64,000 bases of DNA. Source: Streptomyces sp. NBC_01716. Lineage in GTDB: Bacteria; Actinomycetota; Actinomycetes; Streptomycetales; Streptomycetaceae. The stretch covers positions 7,130,001 to 7,194,000 of the forward strand of contig NZ_CP109181.1 of assembly GCF_036248275.1 (NCBI RefSeq), in the 5' to 3' direction. The translations under genes and the position numbers were made by a program. Shown here piece after piece: positions 33,527 through 42,363 of the stretch. The stretch's first letter is position 1. Each line of letters opens with the position of its first letter. The notes beneath the pieces were generated by a model, which saw nothing but the letters and a program-made list of their open reading frames with translations, was not told where the DNA came from and ran no database searches.

Positions 33527-34897
33527 ATGAGTACCGAAGCGCGGCGCGCGCCCTTGCCGCCCCGCCCCGCCGGCCCACCGCCACCGTCGGGACCCCCGCT
33601 CGCACAGCCCGCCCACGGTCGCGACGACGCCACCGGATCCGACCGCACCGAGAAGCCGCGCACCGAGCCCACGGAAGCGCCGGGCGGAGCGCCCGCCGGG
33701 GCATCGGGCCGGTCCTCCGGCGGGACGCCCGGCATACCCCCGCGACCGTCCGGACCGCCCCCACAGCGACCGCCCGCGCAGCGAACGGGCCCACGGTCCA
33801 CCGTGCCGCCCGACGAGGACACGGCCCGCCTCCGCGCCGTACCCCCGGCGCCGCCCGCCGGCGGCGTACCGCCCCGGCCCGTCCGGCCGCCCGCGACACC
33901 GCCACCGCCGTCGGCGCCGACATCAGCGGCCACGGGCAGGCCCATCCCGCTCCCGCCGCCGCCCCCCGGCTACCAGATCTCCCGCGAGACCCCGCGCCGC
34001 CCGGCCGGGCCGCCCGCCCCGCCGTACCGAGGGCCCGCCCCCTCCGGCGGCCGGCCGCTCCCGCCGCCGCCCTACCGCTGGCCGGTGGAGCCTCCCGTAA
34101 CCACCGCCGACACAACCACCCGGCTGGGCCCCGTCCCCGCCCGCCACCCCGGCAGGACAGCCGCCGCGATCGCCTGTGTCGTCCTCGGCCTCGGCCTGAT
34201 CGGCGGCGCCGTCACCGGCAGCTGGCTGACCGGGGACTCGTCCGCCGACCCCGCCACGGGCGCCGGCTACGCACCGCTCCGTTCGCTCTGGCACAGCACC
34301 CCCGTCGACACGTTCTTCCCGCGCACCCTCAAGGGCGACGGCGCGGGCCCCGGCGGCGCCGACCGGACCTGGACCAGGGTCGCCGCGGCACCCGACAGCG
34401 GCTGTACGGGAGCCCTGGACCCGCTCCTCCTGAAGACGCTGCGCCCGGTCGGCTGCCAGCGGGTCCTGCGGGCGACCTACGTGGACGCCACCAGCAGTAC
34501 GGTCACCACCGTCGGCATGATCTTCACGGAGGCCGAACCGGCGGGCATGGAAGCCCTGGACGCCCGGTTCACCGACGAGAAACTGGGCGAACGCACCGAC
34601 CTGATGCCCCGCACCTATCCGGTCAAGGGCACCGTGGCCGCGGGCTTCGGCGACGGACAGCGCGCGAGCTGGACGGTGAACGTCCTCACCGAGGCCCCCG
34701 TCGTCGTGTACGCCGTCTCCGGCTTCGCCGACGGACGCCAGGTCCCCGACCCGCAGCCGGTCGACAAGGCCACCGCCGACGGCGCGAAGACCGCGGCGGC
34801 CCAGTCCGGGCTCGGCCACGACGCCAAGGGCATAGCCGAGGGGGTCGAGCGCGGACTGCGTACGACAGCGAGCAAGGCGACGGAGCGGCCCGAATGA
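33527..34897 (+). CDS. Pro-rich single-span membrane protein, partner of the mycosin-like protease
   Basis: The 456-residue protein has a proline-rich, low-complexity cytoplasmic N-terminus of about 210 residues (many PPxP runs), one membrane helix (AAIACVVLGLGLIGGAVTG) and about 210 residues outside the cell with cysteines at GCTGALD and GCQRVL. ATG 33527 is preceded by AGGGGGGCGG; GTG 33497 is an in-frame alternative. Its stop overlaps the ATG of the protease gene (ATGA at 34894-34897), so the two are made together and may act as a pair. I do not recognise a named family. Confidence 0.75.
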   Translation: MSTEARRAPLPPRPAGPPPPSGPPLAQPAHGRDDATGSDRTEKPRTEPTEAPGGAPAGASGRSSGGTPGIPPRPSGPPPQRPPAQRTGPRSTVPPDEDTARLRAVPPAPPAGGVPPRPVRPPATPPPPSAPTSAATGRPIPLPPPPPGYQISRETPRRPAGPPAPPYRGPAPSGGRPLPPPPYRWPVEPPVTTADTTTRLGPVPARHPGRTAAAIACVVLGLGLIGGAVTGSWLTGDSSADPATGAGYAPLRSLWHSTPVDTFFPRTLKGDGAGPGGADRTWTRVAAAPDSGCTGALDPLLLKTLRPVGCQRVLRATYVDATSSTVTTVGMIFTEAEPAGMEALDARFTDEKLGERTDLMPRTYPVKGTVAAGFGDGQRASWTVNVLTEAPVVVYAVSGFADGRQVPDPQPVDKATADGAKTAAAQSGLGHDAKGIAEGVERGLRTTASKATERPE

Positions 34898-36108
34898 CCA
34901 CGCCCCCGCGCGCGAGGCGCGCGTCCCGCCGCCACCGTTTCGCGGCCACGCTCGCCGCCGCCTCCTTCCTGCTCGCCGTCCCCGCGACGCCCGCCCACGC
35001 GGACGTCATACGCGCCCAGCAGTGGGCCCTCGAAGCGATGCACACCGACGACGCCTGGCGCACCACCAAGGGCGACGGGATCACCGTTGCCGTGCTCGAC
35101 ACCGGCGTCGACCCCACCCACCCCGACCTCGCCGGGCAGGTCCTGACCGGCAAGGACCTCATCGGCTTCGGCGCCGGGAGCGGCGACCGGGCCTGGGCCC
35201 GCCACGGCACGGCCATGGCGGGCATCATCGCGGGCCGGGGACACGGCCCCGGCCGCGAGTCCGGCGTCCTCGGGATCGCCCCCGAGGCGAAGATCCTCCC
35301 GGTCCGCGTGATCCTCGAAGGCACCGACCCGGACCGGGCCAAGGCCCGCAAGTCGCGCGGCGGTTCACTCGCCGACGGAATCCGCTGGGCCGCCGACAAC
35401 GGCGCCGACGTCATCAACCTCTCCCTCGGCGACGACAGCGAGTCGGCCCACCCGGAGCCGGGCGAGGACGCCGCCGTCCAGTACGCGCTGTCCAAGGGCG
35501 CGGCCGTCGTCGCGTCGGCGGGCAACGGCGGTGAGAAGGGCGACCGCATCTCCTACCCGGCCGCCTACCCCGGCGTGATCGCCGTGACGGCCGTCGACCG
35601 TTACGGCACGCACGCCGCGTTCTCCACCCGCCGCTGGTACGCCACCGTCAGCGCGCCCGGTGTCGACGTCGTCATAGCGGACCCCGACCGGCGCTACTAC
35701 GAAGGCTGGGGCACCAGCGCCGCCGCCGCCTTCGTCTCCGGCGCCGTCGCCCTCGTACGCGCGGCCCACCCCGGGCTCAAGCCGGCGCAGATCAAGAAGC
35801 TGCTCGCCGACACCGCACGTGACGCCCCGGACAACGGCCGCTCCGACTCGACCGGTTACGGCATCGTCGATCCGGCCGCGGCGATCAAGGCGGGCGGAAA
35901 GCCGACCACCACGGCCGCCGATCCGAAGGACAAGGCGACCGGCTACACGAAGAAGTACTTCGGCCGCGGCCCCGACAACGCCTCGGGGGACTCCGAGCCC
36001 GCCGCCTGGCTCGCCCCGGCCGCCGGCGGCCTCGGTGCGCTCCTGCTGGCCGGCGCCGTGGTGCTCTGGCGCGGCGGACCGGTCAGCGGTCGCCGTCGGC
36101 CGCACTGA
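34894..36108 (+). CDS. subtilisin-family serine protease, mycosin (type VII secretion-associated) type
   Basis: The 404-residue protein has a signal peptide (FAATLAAASFLLAVPATPAHA), an S8 catalytic domain with the triad Asp in VAVLDTGVDPTHPDL, His in ARHGTAMAGIIAG and Ser in GWGTSAAAAFVSGAVAL, and a C-terminal membrane helix (LAPAAGGLGALLLAGAVVLW) with a basic tail, so it is anchored with the protease outside. This is the mycosin (MycP) layout. No eccB/C/D genes are in the window, so a link to type VII secretion is by family only. It is translationally coupled to the Pro-rich membrane protein. Confidence 0.87.
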   Translation: MTTPPRARRASRRHRFAATLAAASFLLAVPATPAHADVIRAQQWALEAMHTDDAWRTTKGDGITVAVLDTGVDPTHPDLAGQVLTGKDLIGFGAGSGDRAWARHGTAMAGIIAGRGHGPGRESGVLGIAPEAKILPVRVILEGTDPDRAKARKSRGGSLADGIRWAADNGADVINLSLGDDSESAHPEPGEDAAVQYALSKGAAVVASAGNGGEKGDRISYPAAYPGVIAVTAVDRYGTHAAFSTRRWYATVSAPGVDVVIADPDRRYYEGWGTSAAAAFVSGAVALVRAAHPGLKPAQIKKLLADTARDAPDNGRSDSTGYGIVDPAAAIKAGGKPTTTAADPKDKATGYTKKYFGRGPDNASGDSEPAAWLAPAAGGLGALLLAGAVVLWRGGPVSGRRRPH

Positions 36109-36802
36109 CGGTGGCCCGCGCCACCGCCTCGACCAGGGCGATGCCCGCGTCCTTCGTAGGATGACCGCCCGACAGGACGGCCACGAGGACGTCGCGGTCC
36201 CCCGCGGTGACGCGGCCGACCGAGTTGACCACCCACAGCCCGGTGGCGCTCAGCGGCATCCACCCGTTCTTCAGCGCCGGTGCGCCGCCCGCCGCCGAGA
36301 CACCCCATGCCTGGTCCGGCACCACCCGGGTCATCAGGTCCGCCATGAAGGCGCGCGAGCCTTCGCTCAAGGGCGTCGTCCCGCCTCCGAACACGGCCTC
36401 CAGCAAGGCCAGTTGATCCGCCGCGGTGGTACGCGTGAGGCCCCAGGACTCCGCCGCCGCCGACTCGCGCAGCCCGAGGCGCCGGTGGGCGGCGTCCAGC
36501 CCCCCGGCGCCGCCGACCACCTTCAACAGCCCGGTGGCGGCGTCGTTGTCGCTCCGCTCGATCATGTCGGCGGCCGACGCGCGCTCGTGGGAGGTCGGCT
36601 CGCGGCCCGTGTCCTGGGCGCGCAGCAGAAGGGCGGCGAGAATGCCGAGCTTGACGACGCTGGCGGTGGGGTGCGTGTGGTGCGCCGGGCCGGAGGCGTG
36701 GCGGTACGCCGTGGTGCGCCCGGTGACCGTGTCGCGGACGGCGACGTCGTACGTGACGTTCGCGCCGGTCGTGACGGCGAGCGGTTCGCCAGGAGCGCGC
36801 AT
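36083..36802 (-). CDS. class A beta-lactamase-fold serine hydrolase
   Basis: The 239-residue protein keeps the three active-site elements of penicillin-recognising enzymes: SVVK (Ser nucleophile and Lys, near residue 48), SDN (near 84) and KNGW in place of the KTG box (near 178). No signal peptide is visible, so it is probably cytosolic, unlike real beta-lactamases. The Glu166-type loop is not obvious. It may be a peptidase or esterase rather than a resistance enzyme. ATG 36802 has GAGGGGG upstream. Its last 26 bp overlap the convergent protease gene. Confidence 0.75.
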   Translation of the reverse strand: MRAPGEPLAVTTGANVTYDVAVRDTVTGRTTAYRHASGPAHHTHPTASVVKLGILAALLLRAQDTGREPTSHERASAADMIERSDNDAATGLLKVVGGAGGLDAAHRRLGLRESAAAESWGLTRTTAADQLALLEAVFGGGTTPLSEGSRAFMADLMTRVVPDQAWGVSAAGGAPALKNGWMPLSATGLWVVNSVGRVTAGDRDVLVAVLSGGHPTKDAGIALVEAVARATVSAADGDR

Positions 36803-36879
36803 ATGTCCCCCTCGGTCCGCCGCCGATTCTGCCCGGTGCCCGCGCGGGGCGTCGAGAGCGCGGACACTAGGCTCACTGC

Positions 36880-37638
36880 GTGGCCCTCAAGAACATTCCC
36901 GACCCCGGTTTCTCCGACGACGACGGCACCGCCGACCCCGTCCTCACCGAAGCCCTCGCCGCCTGGTCCGGCGACCGGACCGCCGAACCGCGCGTCCTCG
37001 CCGCCCTCAAGGGCGCCCGGCTGCTCGTCCCCGTCGTCACCGTCCTCGGCGAGACCGAGACGGACGCGCGGGGCCTGCGGCGCGAGAAGAACAGCGACAT
37101 GGCCGTCCCCACGCTCCAGGCCGGTGGCCGGCGCGCTCTGCCCGCCTTCACCTCGACCGCCTCGCTGGCCCGCTGGGACCCGGGCGCGCGCCCCGTCGCC
37201 GTCCCGCTGCACCAGGCGCTGAGCGCGGCGGCGCACGAGAAGGCCGACACGGTCGTCATCGACATGGCGGGGCCCGTGCCGTACGAACTGGCCGGACCGG
37301 CCCTGTTCGCGCTCGCCGAGGGCCGTACGACCACCGACCCGCTCGACGATCCGGCCGTCGTCGCCGCGGTCAGGGACGTGGCCGCCGCCGAGCCCTCCGT
37401 ACTGAGGGCCCATCTCGGCCCGGGTGAGGCCGACGGCACCCTCGCACTCGTCCTGCTGCCGGAAGCAGCCCCGGGGGACGCGGTCCGGCGGATCGCCTCC
37501 GCGCTCGCGGCCCACGACGTGCTGAGGGCCCGCTTGGTGCGAGGTCTCGACCTGGCACTGCTGCCGGCCGGTGTCACACCTCCGGGCGAGCCCCTCTTCG
37601 TACGGGAGTCCCCGGGAGTCCCGCGCGATCAGCCGTAG
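36880..37638 (+). CDS. SseB-family protein
   Basis: The 252-residue protein carries an SseB N-terminal domain at about residues 20-130 (LLVPVVTVLG and the conserved LPAFTSTASLARWDPGARPV) followed by a second SseB-like region. The family is widespread in Streptomyces; the E. coli namesake is linked to serine sensitivity, but its molecular role is unknown. GTG 36880 is the likely start, 77 bp from the divergent beta-lactamase-fold gene. Its stop overlaps the convergent DUF1844 gene by 10 bp. Confidence 0.8.
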   Translation: MALKNIPDPGFSDDDGTADPVLTEALAAWSGDRTAEPRVLAALKGARLLVPVVTVLGETETDARGLRREKNSDMAVPTLQAGGRRALPAFTSTASLARWDPGARPVAVPLHQALSAAAHEKADTVVIDMAGPVPYELAGPALFALAEGRTTTDPLDDPAVVAAVRDVAAAEPSVLRAHLGPGEADGTLALVLLPEAAPGDAVRRIASALAAHDVLRARLVRGLDLALLPAGVTPPGEPLFVRESPGVPRDQP

Positions 37639-37991
37639 ACCGGTCCCGTGTACTTCTCGCCCGGACCCTGGCCCGGCTCGTCCGGGACCAGGGACGCCTC
37701 GCGGAACGCCAGCTGGAGCGACTTCAGCCCGTCGCGCAGCGGCGCCGCGTGGAAGGAGCTGATCTCCGTCGCGCTCGCGTCCATCAGCCCCGCGAGCGCG
37801 TGCACCAGCTTGCGCGCCTCGTCCAGGTCCTTGTGGTCGCTGCCGTCCTCCGTGAGACCGAGCTTCACCGCCGCGGCGCTCATCAGATTGACGGCGACGG
37901 TCACGATCACCTCGACGGCCGGTACCTCCGCGATGTCGCGGGTCATCTCGTCGTAACTGGCGGGCGACGGAGACTGGGGTGTGTCGGTCAT
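37629..37991 (-). CDS. DUF1844 family protein
   Basis: The 120-residue protein has the DUF1844 core (AVEVIVTVAVNLMSAAAVKLG..DLDEARKLVHALAGLM), an all-helical domain often found beside infC in actinobacteria. Function unknown. ATG 37991 follows a reasonable purine stretch (AGAGATGATGACCC). It is divergent from the infC operon, about 445 bp away, and convergent with sseB. Confidence 0.85.
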   Translation of the reverse strand: MTDTPQSPSPASYDEMTRDIAEVPAVEVIVTVAVNLMSAAAVKLGLTEDGSDHKDLDEARKLVHALAGLMDASATEISSFHAAPLRDGLKSLQLAFREASLVPDEPGQGPGEKYTGPVYG

Positions 37992-38235
37992 CGGGTCATC
38001 ATCTCTCTGGGGGCGCGGAAAGGCCCTCAGCGTAGTTGACGGGGCCGTGCGCACCGGAGGCCGACAAGACAGAGGCCGACGAGACCAGAGGCCGAGGCCG
38101 CCCCGTTCCGGCCGGTGAGCATTCGTGCCAAGTGCTGATATCCTGTAGTTGACCGGTCGGCCACGTGTGCCGACCCACAAGTGGAGGCTCCGTTCTCCCA
38201 CCTGGCCGCCCTCACGGGTGGCGGGTCACCGGTCA

Positions 38236-38273
38236 GGTGGTCACCATCGTTCCGTACGGACGATGGAACCACC
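38236..38273 (+). promoter_or_regulatory. strong stem-loop in the infC leader
   Basis: GGTGGT (38236-38241) pairs with ACCACC (38268-38273) and CCATCGT (38244-38250) with ACGATGG (38260-38266). A second stem, GGTCGGC/GCCGACC, lies at 38154-38174. The 445-bp space between the DUF1844 gene and infC thus holds a structured leader rather than a gene. Confidence 0.65.
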
Positions 38274-38331
38274 CGATACGCCCCGCGGTTTCGACGCGGC
38301 GGTGTTCCGGTATTCATGGAGCTCCCGCCTG

Positions 38332-38352
38332 TGTCCCGTCCGGGGCATTTTT
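38332..38352 (+). terminator. attenuator-like terminator 85 bp upstream of infC
   Basis: TGTCCC (38332-38337) pairs with GGGGCA (38342-38347) over a GTCC loop and is followed by five T residues. With the upstream stem-loops this looks like a premature terminator in the infC leader. Confidence 0.6.
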
Positions 38353-38436
38353 CGTTTCCCCCCGCGGTTGGTCTGACGAAACAGACGTTACGTGGCTGTC
38401 TGCCAGGCAGTCTCGTGGTGCTACTGAGGAGGATCC

Positions 38437-39108
38437 ATCAGCGCTGAGCCCCGCATTAACGACCGGATTCGTGTTCCCGAGGTCCGCCTTGTCGGCCCCA
38501 GCGGCGAGCAGGTCGGCATCGTGCCGCTTGCGAAGGCCCTGGAGCTCGCGCAGGAGTACGACCTGGACCTGGTCGAGGTCGCGGCGACCGCCCGTCCGCC
38601 CGTGTGCAAGCTCATGGACTACGGGAAGTTCAAGTACGAGTCGGCCATGAAGGCCCGTGAGGCGCGCAAGAACCAGGCGCACACGGTCATCAAGGAGATG
38701 AAGCTCCGGCCGAAGATCGACCCGCACGACTACGACACCAAAAAGGGCCACGTCGTCCGGTTCCTCAAGCAGGGTGACAAGGTCAAGATCACGATCATGT
38801 TCCGTGGTCGCGAGCAGTCCCGCCCCGAACTGGGCTTCAGGCTGCTCCAGCGTCTCGCTTCGGACGTCGAGGAGCTCGGCTTCATCGAGTCGAACCCGAA
38901 GCAGGACGGCCGGAACATGATCATGGTTCTGGGCCCGCACAAGAAGAAGACCGAAGCCATGGCCGAGGCCCGCGAGGCCCAGGCGGCCCGCAAGGCGGAG
39001 CGCCAGGGTTACGCGAACGACGACCACGTGGACGAGTCCCCGGACGCCGCGAAGGCCCGTGCGGACGCCGCCGCCGAGGCTTCGGCCGAATCGTCCTCCG
39101 AGGCGTGA
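38437..39108 (+). CDS. infC: translation initiation factor IF-3, start codon ATC
   Basis: IF-3 keeps ribosomal subunits apart and proofreads the initiator codon. The 223-residue protein begins ISAEPRINDRIRVPEVRLVG, the conserved IF-3 N-terminus, so the start must be ATC 38437 (GAGGAGG at 38426-38432), because no ATG/GTG/TTG lies before the conserved block. Non-AUG infC starts let IF-3 limit its own synthesis. The N domain (to about residue 80), the linker helix and the C domain (KIKLRPKID-like EMKLRPKIDPHDYDTKKGHV..IMFRGREQSRPELG) are complete; an Ala/Glu-rich tail of about 40 residues follows. First gene of infC-rpmI-rplT. Confidence 0.95.
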   Translation: MSAEPRINDRIRVPEVRLVGPSGEQVGIVPLAKALELAQEYDLDLVEVAATARPPVCKLMDYGKFKYESAMKAREARKNQAHTVIKEMKLRPKIDPHDYDTKKGHVVRFLKQGDKVKITIMFRGREQSRPELGFRLLQRLASDVEELGFIESNPKQDGRNMIMVLGPHKKKTEAMAEAREAQAARKAERQGYANDDHVDESPDAAKARADAAAEASAESSSEA

Positions 39109-39232
39109 CACAAGGGCCGCCGGCCAGGCGGCCCGCGGAGTCCCGCCCGGGTTCCATATACAGCAATCTGACGCTCCCGCCCGCCGGTCCGACCGACCGG
39201 CGGGGAGTGCCACTGATGAGGAGAACGGCGTT

Positions 39233-39427
39233 ATGCCGAAGAACAAGACGCACAGCGGTGCGAAGAAGCGCTTTCGCGTGACCGGCTCCGGCAAGATCCT
39301 TCGCCAGCGTGCGGGCCGTCGCCACTACCTGGAGCACAAGCCGTCCACCCTGACGCGCCGTCTCGCCGGCACGGTGGAGCTGGCGCCGGGTGACGCAGCG
39401 AAGGCCAAGAAGCTTCTCGGCCTGTAG
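39233..39427 (+). CDS. rpmI: 50S ribosomal protein L35
   Basis: The 64-residue basic protein is full-length L35 (MPKNKTHSGAKKRFRVTGSG, RAGRRHYLEHKPS). The ATG start is preceded by GAGGAG about 12 bp upstream. It lies 124 bp after infC; a GC hairpin CCGCCGGTC..GACCGGCGG at 39180-39203 sits in that gap and may tune the ratio of IF-3 to ribosomal proteins. Confidence 0.97.
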   Translation: MPKNKTHSGAKKRFRVTGSGKILRQRAGRRHYLEHKPSTLTRRLAGTVELAPGDAAKAKKLLGL

Positions 39428-39524
39428 GCGCGAGCCCCGCCGTCGCGCGGGGCACGGCCGCATACCGACCACGCCGTTCTCGGGTCACGCCAACGCCAGT
39501 GACCCAGCTACAAGGAGTTAACAA

Positions 39525-39911
39525 GTGGCACGCGTCAAGCGGGCAGTCAATGCCCACAAGAAGCGCCGGGCGATTCTGGAGCAGGCCAAGGGTTACCGCG
39601 GCCAGCGTTCACGCCTGTACCGCAAGGCCAAGGAGCAGGTAACCCACTCCCTGGTCTACAACTACAACGACCGCAAGAAGCGCAAGGGCGACTTCCGCCG
39701 GCTGTGGATCCAGCGGATCAACGCCGCCGCCCGCCAGAACGGGATGACGTACAACCGCCTCATCCAGGGTCTCAACGCCGCCAACGTCGAGGTGGACCGC
39801 AAGATCCTGGCCGAGCTCGCGGTCAACGACGCCAACGCGTTCGCCGCGCTCGTCGAGGTCGCCCAGAAGGCGCTCCCGAGCGACGTCAACGCCCCGAAGG
39901 CCGCCGCCTGA
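39525..39911 (+). CDS. rplT: 50S ribosomal protein L20
   Basis: The 128-residue protein is complete L20 (ARVKRAVNAHKKRRAILEQA, YRGQRSRLYRKAKEQVTHS, NRLIQGLNAANVEVDRK). L20 binds 23S rRNA early in assembly and in Firmicutes represses its own operon by binding the leader; whether it does so here is unknown. GTG 39525 follows AAGGAG. A strong terminator closes the operon. Confidence 0.97.
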   Translation: MARVKRAVNAHKKRRAILEQAKGYRGQRSRLYRKAKEQVTHSLVYNYNDRKKRKGDFRRLWIQRINAAARQNGMTYNRLIQGLNAANVEVDRKILAELAVNDANAFAALVEVAQKALPSDVNAPKAAA

Positions 39912-39944
39912 TCCCCTGCCGGATCACGGAGCAGAGCACTTCCC

Positions 39945-39979
39945 GCCGGACCCGCAGGCACACCGCCTGCGGGTCCGGC
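39945..39979 (+). terminator. terminator of the infC-rpmI-rplT operon
   Basis: GCCGGACCCGCAGGC (39945-39959) and GCCTGCGGGTCCGGC (39965-39979) are perfectly complementary over 15 bp with a five-base loop. The tail is GCGTTCC, not T-rich. Confidence 0.82.
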
Positions 39980-40061
39980 GCGTTCCACCCGTAACCGCAG
40001 CACGTACGCCCCGTCGCCCGCCACGCGCGCGTACGTCCGCACGAGAAGCGAGCCGCCGCCC

Positions 40062-40901
<840 letters not shown>

Positions 40902-40996
40902 GGGGGTCCGCGCAGTCACCTTGAGCGATGAGAACGAGTAGGGTGACCGGAAACTCGGGGGCCCACCGGGCTCTTCGGAAGAGGTGGGATACGGGC

Positions 40997-42238
40997 ATGA
41001 CGGTCGGGGCGAGCGGGTCGGCCATCACACGGGGACTCGTCAGGCCTGGTCCCGGCGGCACCGGCCCGCCGGGCCTCGCGCGGGAAGCACTCGCGCACCA
41101 ATCGGGCGGCCTCGGCCAGGACCCCGGTCAGGGCTTCGGGATCGATCCCGACGACCTCCCCGACGGTCTCGTCGTCGCCGACGAGACGGGCCGCGTGATC
41201 TGCTTCAACGCCGCCGCCGCCCGGATCACGGCGGTCGTCGCCGCCGATGCCGTCGGTACCCCCCTGGAGCGCGCGCTGCCCCTCGAAGACCTCGAAGGCC
41301 GCCGCTGGTGGGCCCTCACCGATCCGTACGGCGGTCTCCTCACCCGCTACGGCCAGCCCGAACGCAATCTGCTGCTGCCCGGCGGCCGTGAGGTCCTGGT
41401 CTCCGCCCGCTACGTGCGCGCGTACCCCCAGGGGCCCGTCCGCAGGCTCGTCGTCAGTATCCGCGGCACCGAGGCCCGGCGCCGTACCGAACGCAGCCAT
41501 GCCGAGCTCATCGCGACCGTCGCGCACGAGCTGCGCTCCCCGCTCACCTCGGTGAAGGGCTTCACCGCGACGCTGCTCGCCAAATGGGAACGGTTCACCG
41601 ACGACCAGAAGCGGCTGATGCTGGAGACCGTCGACGCCGACGCGAACCGGGTCACCAGGCTCATCGCCGAGCTGCTCGACATCTCCCGGATCGACTCCGG
41701 ACGTCTGGAGGTACGGCGCCAGCCGGTCGACATCGGCACCGCCGTGGGGCGCCACATCCAGTCCATCACCGCGTCCGGCCAGTCCCCGGACCGTTTCCTC
41801 GTCCGTATCCAGCAGCCGCTGCCCGCGCTGTGGGCGGATCCCGACAAGATCGACCAGATACTCGGCAACCTGCTGGAAAACGCGGTGCGCCACGGCGCGG
41901 GAACCGTCACCATCGAGGTGGCACCCGCCCACGTCAAACATGCCGAGCACCCGCACGCGGAGCACGGCGGCGCGGAGCACACCCACGCCGACGGCGGCGC
42001 GAAAGGAACAGCGGTCACCGTGAGCGACGAAGGCCCCGGCATCCCAGAGGAGTCGATGGCCCGCGTCTTCACCCGCTTCTGGCGGGGGAGCAAGCGCGGT
42101 GGCACGGGGCTGGGCCTGTATATCGTCAAGGGCATCGTCGAGGCGCACGGCGGGACGATCACCGTCGGCCGCGGACCCGGCGGCGGTGCCCAGTTCCGAT
42201 TTATCCTGCCCGTCGGCGCCCCGGCCTATCTGGCCTGA
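40997..42238 (+). CDS. orphan sensor histidine kinase with PAS domain and His-rich insert
   Basis: The 413-residue kinase lacks membrane helices, so it is cytosolic. A PAS-like domain (about residues 45-150, DGLVVADETGRVICFNAAAA) precedes the HisKA box VAHELRSPLTSVKGF with the phospho-acceptor His near residue 176, and the HATPase domain (NLLENAVRHG, DEGPGIP, GTGLGLYIVKGIVEAHGG). A stretch of about 20 residues with seven histidines (HVKHAEHPHAEHGGAEHTH) is inserted between strands of the ATP-binding domain, around residue 312-332. No response regulator is adjacent. ATG 40997 has GAGGTGGG upstream. Confidence 0.88.
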   Translation: MTVGASGSAITRGLVRPGPGGTGPPGLAREALAHQSGGLGQDPGQGFGIDPDDLPDGLVVADETGRVICFNAAAARITAVVAADAVGTPLERALPLEDLEGRRWWALTDPYGGLLTRYGQPERNLLLPGGREVLVSARYVRAYPQGPVRRLVVSIRGTEARRRTERSHAELIATVAHELRSPLTSVKGFTATLLAKWERFTDDQKRLMLETVDADANRVTRLIAELLDISRIDSGRLEVRRQPVDIGTAVGRHIQSITASGQSPDRFLVRIQQPLPALWADPDKIDQILGNLLENAVRHGAGTVTIEVAPAHVKHAEHPHAEHGGAEHTHADGGAKGTAVTVSDEGPGIPEESMARVFTRFWRGSKRGGTGLGLYIVKGIVEAHGGTITVGRGPGGGAQFRFILPVGAPAYLA

Positions 42239-42363
42239 CCACCGGCGGGCTTACGCACTCCGCACGGCCTTTAGACTCGATCCTTGGCACCTTTGCGTCC
42301 TCGGCCATCGAGCGGGGTCGTTTTCGCCCGGGTCCTGTCAAACCAACGGAAGTACGGGAAGAG

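Noticed and set aside
36083..36802. Antibiotic-resistance beta-lactamase
   Set aside because: No signal peptide, KNG instead of KTG and no clear Glu166 loop make a resistance role doubtful.
38181..38447. 88-codon frame overlapping the infC start as a possible leader peptide
   Set aside because: No ribosome site, atypical composition, and it passes through the leader hairpins; the RNA-leader reading is better.
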